From Pseudoalteromonas shioyasakiensis (GTDB lineage Bacteria; Pseudomonadota; Gammaproteobacteria; Enterobacterales; Alteromonadaceae): DNA of 64,000 bases. Numbering within the stretch: position 1 is the first letter of the stretch; each line of letters starts with the position of its first letter. The translations under genes were made by a program, and so were the position numbers. Location: NCBI RefSeq assembly GCF_001550135.1, contig NZ_LRUE01000021.1:1434-65433 (forward strand). Direction: 5' to 3'. Below, piece by piece: positions 16,735 through 27,839 of this stretch. The notes under the pieces were generated by a model. The model made no database searches. It was not told where the DNA came from and was given only the letters and a program-made list of their open reading frames with translations.

Positions 16735-18336
16735 GTGTCGTCTGCTCGTCTTTATTACATCACTAAAACCCTACTGAGCTATGGCTTAGACGAATTAATT
16801 CCACGTAAACGAGTGCCTTGGTTTGCCAAACTCGCCCGTGGCAGCTTATTTTGGTTACGCAACCAACATAAAGATAAACCTGCAGGTATGCGCTTACGAC
16901 TTGCTCTGCAAGAGCTTGGCCCTGTATGGATCAAGTTTGGCCAAATGCTTTCAACACGCCGTGATTTACTCCCTCATGATGTCGCATTAGAGCTTGCACT
17001 ACTACAAGATCAGGTTGAACCTTTTGAAGGTGAACTTGCCCAGCAGCTTATTGAAAAAGCGCTGGGTATTAATGATATTAGTGAATTGTTTAGTGATTTT
17101 TCGCAAACACCTTTAGCATCAGCCTCGATTGCACAAGTTCACACGGCAACCTTAATTGATGAGCATGGCGCGCCACAAGATGTGGTGATTAAAGTCATTC
17201 GCCCTAACATTAAAGAGCAAATTGATGCCGACTTAATGCTAATGCAAAAAGTCGCACGCTTAGTTGCTAAGCTATTAAAAGAAGCCAAACGTTTACGCCC
17301 TATTGAGGTAGTAAACGAGTACAAAAAAACCTTGCTCGATGAGCTCGACTTAATGCGTGAAGGGGCGAATGCGATTCAGCTACGCCGTAACTTTGAAGAC
17401 TCAGATTCGCTCTACATTCCTTTTGTTTACAGCGACTACAGCCGCAGTAACGTATTAGTAATGGAGCGCATTTACGGTATTCCAGTATCTGATACCGAAG
17501 CATTGCTGGCACAAAATACCAATATGCAGCTGCTAGCTGAGCGCGGTGTTGAAGTATTTTTCACACAAGTATTCCGTGATAGTTTCTTCCACGCTGATAT
17601 GCACCCGGGTAATATTTTCGTTTCTCGCGAAAACCCTCATAACCCAAAATATATCGGTATTGATTGCGGTATTGTAGGCACCCTTAATCGTGAAGATAAG
17701 CGCTATTTAGCAGAAAACTTTATTGCCTTTTTTAACCGTGATTACCGCCAAGTAGCACAACTACACGTTGATTCTGGCTGGGTACCCGCCGATACCAGCA
17801 TTGAAGAGTTTGAGTTTGCCATTCGTACTGTGTGTGAGCCAATTTTCAATAAACCACTGGCCGAAATCTCGTTTGGCCATGTGTTAGTCAACCTGTTTAA
17901 TACGGCTCGTCGCTTTAATATGCAAGTTCAACCGCAATTAGTGTTACTGCAAAAGACGCTGTTGTATGTTGAAGGCCTTGGCAGGCAACTGTATCCGCAG
18001 CTTGATTTATGGAAAACCGCTAAACCTTTTCTAGAAGATTGGGTCAAAGAACAAGTTGGTCCGCTTGCAGTAATGAAAAAAATGTATGCGAACTTGCCAT
18101 TTTGGGCAGAAAAAATGCCTGAATTACCTGATTTAATTTATCAAAACTTAAAGCGTCAACAACAACCTGTACAATTGCCAGCACCGCAATCTGCTAAACC
18201 TTTGTTACTTAGCATCTTTGCTGGTAGCTGTTTGATTGTTTCAGGCTTGTGTTATTTACAGCATGACTTAGTTGCCAGTGCAATTACCGCAGGCTTTGCT
18301 GTAGCAGGCTTTATTGCAGCATGGCGTAGCGCATAA
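16735..18336 (+). CDS. ubiB: UbiB ABC1/ADCK-family ATPase of ubiquinone synthesis
   Basis: UbiB is an atypical protein-kinase-like ATPase needed for ubiquinone biosynthesis, probably extracting lipid intermediates for the Ubi enzymes. Family hallmarks are the KxGQ motif ([14 protein letters not shown]), the alanine-rich nucleotide loop ([11 protein letters not shown]), the [11 protein letters not shown] catalytic loop and the IDCGIVG metal loop. Two C-terminal hydrophobic helices (about 493-531) anchor it to the inner membrane. The start is GTG at 16735, supported by the conserved N-terminal SARLYYI. The length, 533 aa, is normal. Confidence 0.96.
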   Translation: MSSARLYYITKTLLSYGLDELIPRKRVPWFAKLARGSLFWLRNQHKDKPAGMRLRLALQELGPVWIKFGQMLSTRRDLLPHDVALELALLQDQVEPFEGELAQQLIEKALGINDISELFSDFSQTPLASASIAQVHTATLIDEHGAPQDVVIKVIRPNIKEQIDADLMLMQKVARLVAKLLKEAKRLRPIEVVNEYKKTLLDELDLMREGANAIQLRRNFEDSDSLYIPFVYSDYSRSNVLVMERIYGIPVSDTEALLAQNTNMQLLAERGVEVFFTQVFRDSFFHADMHPGNIFVSRENPHNPKYIGIDCGIVGTLNREDKRYLAENFIAFFNRDYRQVAQLHVDSGWVPADTSIEEFEFAIRTVCEPIFNKPLAEISFGHVLVNLFNTARRFNMQVQPQLVLLQKTLLYVEGLGRQLYPQLDLWKTAKPFLEDWVKEQVGPLAVMKKMYANLPFWAEKMPELPDLIYQNLKRQQQPVQLPAPQSAKPLLLSIFAGSCLIVSGLCYLQHDLVASAITAGFAVAGFIAAWRSA

Positions 18337-18412
18337 ACTAAGTGCTATTTATGTTTTGGTGAGTATAATCGAGACAAGTCTATTCGATAAATTTGAAAAA
18401 ACGGAGTAACCC

Positions 18413-18652
18413 ATGGGTTTTGGTGGTATCAGTATTTGGCAATTAATCATTATTTTGGCAATCATCGTATTGTTATTTGGCACAAAAAAACTTCGTGGCA
18501 TCGGCGGTGATTTAGGTAGCGCAGTAAAAGGCTTTAAAAAAGCCGTATCTGATGATGACCAAGCTAGCGCTAAAAGCGAGCAAATAGAACAAGCTTCTAA
18601 CACGCAAAACAAAGAAACCGTAGAGAAAAGCAAAGACGACCATAAGGCTTAA
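18413..18652 (+). CDS. tatA: Sec-independent translocase subunit TatA
   Basis: This 79-aa protein has a short N-terminal membrane helix ([18 protein letters not shown]), the invariant [16 protein letters not shown] hinge and amphipathic helix, and a charged tail. TatA oligomers form the pore of the twin-arginine pathway. It is followed at 5 bases by tatB and then by tatC. A clear GGAG ribosome-binding site precedes the ATG at 18413. Confidence 0.97.
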   Translation: MGFGGISIWQLIIILAIIVLLFGTKKLRGIGGDLGSAVKGFKKAVSDDDQASAKSEQIEQASNTQNKETVEKSKDDHKA

Positions 18653-18657
18653 TCAAC

Positions 18658-18990
18658 ATGGGGATGTGGGAACTTGTTGTCGTACTGATCGTGGGTCTAA
18701 TTGTATTAGGCCCAGAGCGCTTGCCTGTGGCAATTCGCACGGTTAGCCGCTGGGTAAAAACCTTAAAGTCAGTCGCCAACTCAGTGAAAGCAGAAGTGAA
18801 CGAAGAACTCCGTATCCATGAGCTTCACGAAAACTTAAAAAAAGCAGAGCAACAAAACTTGCAAGAACTATCTCCAGATCTGCAAGACTCTGTAAACGAA
18901 CTTCAAAAGGCTGCTCAGTCAGTCACCCACAGTTACAAAAAAGACACGCCTGAAAAAGCAGAAAGTAACAATAATGACGAAAAAAAGTGA
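18658..18990 (+). CDS. tatB: Sec-independent translocase subunit TatB
   Basis: This 110-aa protein has an N-terminal membrane helix (MWELVVVLIVGLIVLGPERLPVAIRTV) with the TatB-typical GPERLP, then an amphipathic helix and a charged, asparagine/lysine-rich tail. With TatC it forms the receptor for twin-arginine signal peptides. It is somewhat shorter than E. coli TatB but complete. Confidence 0.96.
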   Translation: MGMWELVVVLIVGLIVLGPERLPVAIRTVSRWVKTLKSVANSVKAEVNEELRIHELHENLKKAEQQNLQELSPDLQDSVNELQKAAQSVTHSYKKDTPEKAESNNNDEKK

Positions 18991-19040
18991 ATTTAATCTC
19001 TGCTTTTGTGGTCAATAACAATGATGATGAATAGTAAACT

Positions 19041-19781
19041 ATGACCGAGCAAGCTCACACAGGCTTTGTTGGCCACTTAATTGAGTTACGAAATCGACTC
19101 ATGAAAGCTTTGTTAAGCATTTTGCTAATATTTATCGCCTTGGTGTACTTTGCCAACGATATATATAGCTTTGTTGCAGCACCACTTATTGCAAACTTGC
19201 CTAGCACTGCCACCATGATCGCAACGGATGTAACGGCACCTTTTTTTGCACCGTTTAAACTCACCTTATTTGTGGCGTTATTTGCTGCTATTCCTATGAT
19301 ACTGCACCAAGTTTGGAGCTTTATAGCACCTGGCTTGTATCAACATGAAAAGCGTATGCTAATGCCAATTTTGGCCTCTAGCATCTTGCTATTTTATAGT
19401 GGTATCGCATTTTGCTACTTTGTAGTGCTACCCATTATTTTAGGGTTTTTCACTAACACTGGCCCTGATATGATGACATTAGCGCCTGATATTAGTAGCT
19501 ACTTAAGTTTTGCTTTAAAGCTCTTTTTTGCTTTTGGTATTGCCTTTGAAATACCAGTTGCAATCATGCTGTTATGCTGGAGTGGCGCAACAACAACAAA
19601 AAGTTTAAAAGAAAAACGACCTTATATCGTGGTAGGTGTATTTGTGGTTGCCATGTTTTTAACACCTCCTGATGTACTGTCACAAACATTACTAGCATTA
19701 CCCATGCTGTTATTATTTGAATTAGGTTTAATTTTGGCTGCATTTTATACCGCCAAACCTCAACAGGAATCAGAGGAATAA
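19041..19781 (+). CDS. tatC: Sec-independent translocase subunit TatC
   Basis: This 246-aa polytopic inner-membrane protein has about six helices. The N-terminus carries the conserved HLIELRNRL, and the central region has FIAPGLYQHEKR and the periplasmic-loop signature, with TPPDVLSQ near the last helices. TatC binds the twin-arginine signal. Its TAA stop abuts the ATG of the next gene directly, so the two are co-translated. Confidence 0.97.
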   Translation: MTEQAHTGFVGHLIELRNRLMKALLSILLIFIALVYFANDIYSFVAAPLIANLPSTATMIATDVTAPFFAPFKLTLFVALFAAIPMILHQVWSFIAPGLYQHEKRMLMPILASSILLFYSGIAFCYFVVLPIILGFFTNTGPDMMTLAPDISSYLSFALKLFFAFGIAFEIPVAIMLLCWSGATTTKSLKEKRPYIVVGVFVVAMFLTPPDVLSQTLLALPMLLLFELGLILAAFYTAKPQQESEE

Positions 19782-20321
19782 ATGAAAAAACAACTCATTC
19801 CATTAGTTGCACTGTTAACGATTACTGGCACTGCACAAGCAAACGAAGTTAACTTACAAGCACTACAAGCGTGTACTTTTGTTGAAAATGATTTTAACCG
19901 CTTACTTTGTTACGACAACGTGATGGCAGGTAAATCACTATCAAAGCCTGCGACAAAAAAACAAATTGAACAACCTGTTGCAAGCTCAGCTGCAGCTGCT
20001 TCCCCAGCGCCTGTTGCCGCAGCAGGAGCTACAAACGAACAAATCGTAAGAACAAAAAATGAAGACTTTGGTTTAGAGCATAAAGAAGTTGCTAAAGTAA
20101 ACGATGACCAAATTAGCGCCAGTGTAAAAAGCGTGAAAAAAGCCCCTTACGGTGAACTCATCATCGAACTTGATAATGGTCAACAATGGCGTCAAGTTGG
20201 CTCTGATAGCTTACGTCTAAAAAAACAAGATGTTGTGGTTATTGAACGTGGCGTTTTCAATTCTTTCCTTTTAAAAGTTGAAGGCCAAAACCGTTCGATT
20301 CGTGTTAAGCGCACTAACTAA
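19782..20321 (+). CDS. uncharacterised periplasmic protein between tatC and tatD
   Basis: This 179-aa protein has a signal peptide (cleavage likely after AQA, about residue 20). A short cysteine-bracketed motif, C-x12-CYD (LQACTFVENDFNRLLCYDNV), recalls small periplasmic proteins such as the VasI group. An alanine/proline-rich linker follows, then a C-terminal beta-rich domain (ASVKSVKKAPYGELIIELDNGQQWRQVG...VEGQNRSIRVKR) resembling an SH3-like or OB barrel. Its ATG directly follows the tatC stop, and its stop overlaps the tatD start, so it is locked into the tat operon. Function is unknown; calling it a Tat accessory factor would be speculation. Confidence 0.72.
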   Translation: MKKQLIPLVALLTITGTAQANEVNLQALQACTFVENDFNRLLCYDNVMAGKSLSKPATKKQIEQPVASSAAAASPAPVAAAGATNEQIVRTKNEDFGLEHKEVAKVNDDQISASVKSVKKAPYGELIIELDNGQQWRQVGSDSLRLKKQDVVVIERGVFNSFLLKVEGQNRSIRVKRTN

Positions 20322-21103
20322 TGAGCATTTCGCTGGTTGATGCTGGCGTCAACTTAAGCAATCATCAATTTGATGATATTCATGAAGCTGTGTTACAACG
20401 TGCCGCTGAGGCAAATGTAACGCAGCTGCTTCTTATTGGCTGCGATCTGCAAAGTAGCCAAGCCTCTCTTAACCTCGCCAAACAATTTAAGCAATTTTGC
20501 ACTGCAGGAATTCACCCTCATGATGCAAAAACCGCCGACGAACACCTTGAAGAACACTTAACAACGCTTAGCCAAAACCATGAAGTAGTTGCTATTGGTG
20601 AATGTGGCCTCGATTACAATCGTGACTTTTCTCCTCGGGACGTTCAGCGTAGCGTTTTTAGACGCCAACTGCAGCTTGCTGAGCAGCTGAATATGCCAGT
20701 TTACTTGCATGAGCGAGATGCTAGTGAAGATATGCTCGCAATTTTAAGTGACTTCAAAGTACGAGGCGTATTGCACTGTTTTACGGGGGATGAAAAAGCG
20801 CTCCAAAGTTACCTAGCAATGGGGCTTTATATCGGTGTTACGGGTTGGGTCTGCGATGAACGCCGCGGTGAGCAATTACAAGCCTTAGTGCCATCAATCC
20901 CTTTAGAACGCTTGTTAATCGAGACTGATGCGCCTTTTTTAATGCCAAGAAATATTAGACCAAGACCGAAGTCTCGTCGCAATGAACCTCAGAACCTTCC
21001 TTATGTGTGTCAGCAAATTGCTGATTTAAAAGGCTGTGAATTTACTGAAGTGGCAAAACAAACTACACTAAACTTTCAGCAATTATTTTCCATAAAGGGT
21101 TAA
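20321..21103 (+). CDS. tatD: TatD family metal-dependent DNase
   Basis: This 260-aa TIM-barrel metal-dependent hydrolase has the TatD motifs AGIHPHDAK, GECGLDYNRDF, VYLHERDASED, HCFTGD and ETDAPFLMP. As in E. coli TatD itself, the N-terminal HxH metal pair of TatD paralogues is replaced (VDAGVNLSN), which identifies this as true TatD rather than YcfH or YjjV. The family has 3'-5' exonuclease activity and is linked to DNA repair and quality control, despite the Tat operon location. Confidence 0.94.
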   Translation: MSISLVDAGVNLSNHQFDDIHEAVLQRAAEANVTQLLLIGCDLQSSQASLNLAKQFKQFCTAGIHPHDAKTADEHLEEHLTTLSQNHEVVAIGECGLDYNRDFSPRDVQRSVFRRQLQLAEQLNMPVYLHERDASEDMLAILSDFKVRGVLHCFTGDEKALQSYLAMGLYIGVTGWVCDERRGEQLQALVPSIPLERLLIETDAPFLMPRNIRPRPKSRRNEPQNLPYVCQQIADLKGCEFTEVAKQTTLNFQQLFSIKG

Positions 21104-21104
21104 G

Positions 21105-23985
<2,881 letters not shown>

Positions 23986-24075
23986 TCTAAAGTAAATGTT
24001 CTAAAAATTGGTAATTATTCCTATTTTATTAACATTTTGTATTTAATTTGTCATAGATTTTTCTTAAAGTACTGT

Positions 24076-24099
24076 GTCCCATATTGGGACTTTTATAAT
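24076..24099 (+). promoter_or_regulatory. palindrome and -10-like box upstream of the nuclease gene
   Basis: GTCCCA-TAT-TGGGAC (24076-24090) is a perfect 6-bp inverted repeat, followed within 4 bases by TATAAT (24094-24099) and 18 bases later by the nuclease ATG. It could be an operator over the promoter spacer or a weak terminator for hemB. No convincing -35 is seen. Confidence 0.35.
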
Positions 24100-24117
24100 A
24101 CATACACGGGAAAAATA

Positions 24118-26904
24118 ATGATAAATACAAAATTAACGCCGCTCGCGCTTGTGATTGCAAGCCTGAGCGCACCTGCTTCTGCCAACCTAATCATCTCTGA
24201 ATACGTTGAAGGAAGCTCTAACAATAAAGCGGTAGAGCTTTACAACACTTCTGGTGCTGAGCTATCGCTTGACGGTTACACCATCTCTTTATACTCAAAT
24301 GGTAACGGCGATCTAGCAGACCCGAATAACAGCTTAGCTTTAACCGGTACTCTTGCAGCAAACGCAACTTACGTTATTGTTAATGCAGGCTCTGCAGATG
24401 AGTTAAAAGCCAACGCGGACACTGAATCAACAATCACTTATTTCAACGGTGATGACGCATTAGTGCTAACTAAAGATGGTGCAATTGTTGATAGCTTTGG
24501 TCAACTGGGCGTAGATCCAGGTTCAGCATGGGATGAAGGCGGCGTTTCAACACAAAATAAAACACTTCGCCGTAAAGCTTCAATCACTTCAGGCCGTACT
24601 GATGCAACCTCAGCGTTTAACCCAAACGATGAGTGGGAGCAATTCGACCAAGACGATTTCAGCAATATAGGTCAATATGGTGAGAGCACAGAGCCAACGC
24701 CTGAACCAGAGCCAGTTACTCCTCTTGAGTGTGGTGCAGAAAAAACCTTAATCAGCGCAATTCAAGGTGAAGGCGGCGACAGCCCGCTTATCGACACTGA
24801 AGTAGAAGTTGAAGGTGTTGTTACAGCTGACTTCCAAGGTGATGATCAACTAAAAGGCTTCTTCATTAGCTCACTTGCTGCTGATATTGATGAAAATGCA
24901 CTTACTTCTGAAGGTGTATTCGTTTATTTCGCAGATACCGACGTTGCTGTTGGTGACCATGTGCGCGTTAAAGGTAGCGTGGCTGAATACTACAGCGCAA
25001 CACAACTAGGCGATGTTAGCCAAGTTGAGATCTGTGCGACAGGTTTATCTACTGACGCAACCGCTATTTCTTTACCAGTTACTGACGTGGCAGACCTTGA
25101 AGCTTACGAAGGTATGTTAGTAACTATAGATCAACCTTTAGTCGTTAATAACAACTACGGTCTTGGTCGCTATGGTGAAGTTGACTTAGGTACTGAGCGT
25201 TTATACCAAGGTACTCAAGTTGCGCTACCAGGTGATGCAGCAAATGCTGTTGAAGCTGAAAACCTAAAAAAACAAATCTTAATCGACGATGGTTCAACAA
25301 AGCAAAACCTTGATCCTATTGCCTACCCAGGTACCGGCCTTGATGCCTATAACACGTTACGTTTAGGCGATACTGTTAATACGATTACTGGTGTAATGGG
25401 TTACAGCTTCAACCGTTACCGTATTCACCCTACAGTACAACCTGAGTTCACTGCGACTAACCCTCGTACAGATGCACCAGAGCTTAACGAAGATGCAGAC
25501 CTACGTGTAGCAAGCTTCAACGTCTTAAACTATTTCAATGGTGATGGCCAAGGCGCAGGCTTCCCTACTAGCCGTGGTGCAGATAGCGAAGAAGAGCTGA
25601 TTCGCCAAGAAGCTAAATTAGTTAGTGCAATTACAGCTATTAACGCTGATGTTATTGGCTTAATGGAAATCGAAAATGACGGTTTCGGTGAAAATAGCGC
25701 TATTGCTAGCCTAGTATCTGCACTTAATGATGAAGATGCAGAAAATACCTACGCATTTGTTGATTTCGGTGTTGACCAAATTGGTACTGATGCAATCACT
25801 ACAGCACTGATTTATCGCTCAAATAAAGTATCTGAAGTTGGTAAGGCTGCTCATACTACAGTAGAACCTTTCGATTACAGTAATCGCCCGCCAATTGCAC
25901 AAAGCTTCCAATCTCTTGAAAGCGAAGAAATCTTCACTGTTGCCGTTGCCCACCTAAAATCTAAAGGCGGCTGTGGTAGCGCTGAAGGTAATAATGCTGA
26001 CTTAGGCGATGGTCAAGCATGTTGGAATGAAATCCGTGTTGCGGGTGCAAATGCATATGCTGATTGGTTAGCAACTTACCCAACTGAAGTTGAAGATGAA
26101 GATATCATCCTAGTCGGTGATATGAACTCTTATGCGATGGAAGATCCTATTCGTGCATTTGCAGATAAAGGTCTGAAGAGTGCGGTTGCTGAACTAGATG
26201 GCGACACATTAGGTTACTCTTATAGCTTCTCTGGCCGCATTGGTAGCCTTGACCACGCACTAGTCTCTGAATCTATGCTAGCTAAAGTTGTTGCTGCTAC
26301 GGATTGGCATATCAATGCCGATGAGCCAATTAGCCTAGACTACAACCTTGAGTATAAGTCATCGACACAACAAGCTAGCCTATACGCTGACAATGCATAC
26401 CGCGCATCTGATCACGACCCAGTAATTGTTGATATTCAATCTGCAGAGCCTATTCCTGCAGAGCAGGCACCAGTAATCGAAGCGAGTCAATCATTCGAAA
26501 TCGTAGAAAATAGTGAAATTGGCGCTGTGATTGGCCAACTAGTTTTCTCTGATGGTGATGCTGATTACACCCCAGTAGTAAGCTTTAGCATTGAAGGTGA
26601 GCATGCTGATGCAATTGCAATCAGTGCTGCAGGTGAAATCACAGTGGCTAAAGAGCTAGACTTCGAAGAAGAAGACAAGCTTACGCTGATGATCCGTGCA
26701 GAAGATAGCGCTGGTAATCTATCAGAAGCACAACTGCTATACATCAACATCACAAACGATGAAGCTGATGATGAAGTAGAAGATGTAGCTGAAGAAGTTG
26801 AAGAAGAAACAGAAGAAGAGTCAAAAGATGATGATTCTGGTTCATTTGCTTGGTTAAGCTTACTTGCTTTACCGTTTGCACTTCGTCGTCGTATGAAAAA
26901 ATAA
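24118..26904 (+). CDS. ExeM/NucH-type extracellular nuclease with LTD domain and GlyGly-CTERM-like tail
   Basis: This secreted 928-aa protein starts at ATG 24118 so that the signal peptide (ending ASA, about residue 21) is N-terminal. Domains in order: lamin-tail domain (about 22-140, LIISEYVEGSSNNKAVELYN), an OB-fold YhcR-like domain (about 215-325), an endonuclease/exonuclease/phosphatase domain (about 455-770) with LMEIENDG, LVGDMNSYA, SLDHALVS and ASDHDPV, a cadherin-like repeat (about 790-875), an acidic linker and a C-terminal SGS-hydrophobic-RRR tail. That tail resembles the GlyGly-CTERM signal processed by rhombosortase, implying surface anchoring or release. It probably degrades extracellular DNA. 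Confidence 0.9.
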   Translation: MINTKLTPLALVIASLSAPASANLIISEYVEGSSNNKAVELYNTSGAELSLDGYTISLYSNGNGDLADPNNSLALTGTLAANATYVIVNAGSADELKANADTESTITYFNGDDALVLTKDGAIVDSFGQLGVDPGSAWDEGGVSTQNKTLRRKASITSGRTDATSAFNPNDEWEQFDQDDFSNIGQYGESTEPTPEPEPVTPLECGAEKTLISAIQGEGGDSPLIDTEVEVEGVVTADFQGDDQLKGFFISSLAADIDENALTSEGVFVYFADTDVAVGDHVRVKGSVAEYYSATQLGDVSQVEICATGLSTDATAISLPVTDVADLEAYEGMLVTIDQPLVVNNNYGLGRYGEVDLGTERLYQGTQVALPGDAANAVEAENLKKQILIDDGSTKQNLDPIAYPGTGLDAYNTLRLGDTVNTITGVMGYSFNRYRIHPTVQPEFTATNPRTDAPELNEDADLRVASFNVLNYFNGDGQGAGFPTSRGADSEEELIRQEAKLVSAITAINADVIGLMEIENDGFGENSAIASLVSALNDEDAENTYAFVDFGVDQIGTDAITTALIYRSNKVSEVGKAAHTTVEPFDYSNRPPIAQSFQSLESEEIFTVAVAHLKSKGGCGSAEGNNADLGDGQACWNEIRVAGANAYADWLATYPTEVEDEDIILVGDMNSYAMEDPIRAFADKGLKSAVAELDGDTLGYSYSFSGRIGSLDHALVSESMLAKVVAATDWHINADEPISLDYNLEYKSSTQQASLYADNAYRASDHDPVIVDIQSAEPIPAEQAPVIEASQSFEIVENSEIGAVIGQLVFSDGDADYTPVVSFSIEGEHADAIAISAAGEITVAKELDFEEEDKLTLMIRAEDSAGNLSEAQLLYINITNDEADDEVEDVAEEVEEETEEESKDDDSGSFAWLSLLALPFALRRRMKK

Positions 26905-26922
26905 ACGACGCTATATATAAAT

Positions 26923-26947
26923 AAGGCCGCATTTCGCGGCCTTTTTA
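26923..26947 (+). terminator. intrinsic terminator of the nuclease gene
   Basis: The stem AGGCCGC/GCGGCCT with a 5-base loop is followed by TTTTT. It lies 19 bases after the nuclease stop. Confidence 0.88.
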
Positions 26948-26988
26948 TTTCAGTTCACTTAATTTAGCATTATTGAGGCTTGCTAGTA

Positions 26989-27405
26989 TTAGGCTTTACA
27001 TTGCAGATTAGGCTTTATGGCACAACCTGCTTTTGACTTATAGAGCTTAGCAATGTCAATCTGTTGCTGCTCATCAATCTGCCAGTTCATAAACTGGTGT
27101 GTTTTACCATTCGCTAAGGTAATTTTAAATACTGTGATGAATGCCATTGGGTTAAATTCAACAGTGACAATATCTTCAGCGTTGATGTAACGCTTACCTA
27201 ATCCTCGCGAATAACAAATCCCCGCCTTGTAACAGTGTAAGAAGCGCAATTCTAAAAAATTTAATAGAGTAATAAATAGCAGAACAGGCAACAATAGCAT
27301 CAAAATTGATGCTCCTAGCAAAGTAACGCTTAATGCAACAAGAATAGCCAGTGCTATCTTGCTTCCCTGTAGAGTCCAATTAGGACTTAACTTAATCGTT
27401 TTCAT
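26989..27405 (-). CDS. small membrane protein of unknown function
   Basis: This 138-aa protein has two closely spaced N-terminal membrane helices (about 16-38 and 38-52, IALAILVALSVTLLGASILMLLL onward). A cytoplasmic or periplasmic tail of about 80 aa follows (RYINAEDIVTVEFNP...ITLANGKTHQFMNWQ), which reads like a PH-like small beta domain. I do not recognise a specific family. It is a single minus-strand gene, with the terminator of the nuclease gene beyond its 3' end. Confidence 0.6.
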   Translation of the reverse strand: MKTIKLSPNWTLQGSKIALAILVALSVTLLGASILMLLLPVLLFITLLNFLELRFLHCYKAGICYSRGLGKRYINAEDIVTVEFNPMAFITVFKITLANGKTHQFMNWQIDEQQQIDIAKLYKSKAGCAIKPNLQCKA

Positions 27406-27839
27406 GAGTATATTTCTATAGTTGTAATATTTAATAAGCAGACGTTTAATACAAAATGATTAAAAAATCATTCGGGCGCCATTTTACATAGACTAAAAAA
27501 GGTACACAAGGTACAAAAAAGCACTTTTTTACTAGAACAAAGTAATTAGCTTACAACTTACTAATAACCTTATATATTTCTTGAAAATGAAATTTGTATT
27601 AAAATCGTACAATTTAAGAGCAGCAGCACTTAAATCGTATTAGCTATTTAGAAAATACTTTAAAAGTGCGATACCTGTACCGGTACATTAATAACTCAAA
27701 GCTGAATGGTTAATTAACATACAAAGGAAAGAAATGATTACTTTGTAATCGAAAAAATTACGACAATATATTTACGATTTTTAGGTAATAAAAAACCCGC
27801 AGCATGTGCGGGTTTTTTTAAAAGAAGTTAAGAGGCTAA
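27406..27839. other. 434-bp intergenic region with repeated GGTACA motifs and palindromes
   Basis: This gap lies between the start of the small membrane protein and the end of EF-G2. It holds GGTACA twice near 27501-27519, a perfect 12-bp palindrome TGTACCGGTACA (27676-27687), and a hairpin GATTAC-TTT-GTAATC (27736-27750). A good ribosome-binding site (AAGGAAA) precedes a four-codon frame (27735-27749). The bidirectional terminator follows at 27790-27819. A small plus-strand transcript ending at that terminator is possible. No protein gene is supported. Confidence 0.45.
27790..27819. terminator. bidirectional intrinsic terminator downstream of EF-G2
   Basis: AAAAACCCGC ... GCGGGTTTTTTT forms a strong stem with A and T tracts on either side. 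It serves the minus-strand EF-G2 gene ending at 27840, and could also end a plus-strand transcript from the gap. Confidence 0.88.

Noticed and set aside
24037..24117. An earlier in-frame start for the extracellular nuclease
   Set aside because: It would add 27 residues before the signal peptide and run through the palindrome and -10-like region. ATG 24118 gives a normal secreted protein.
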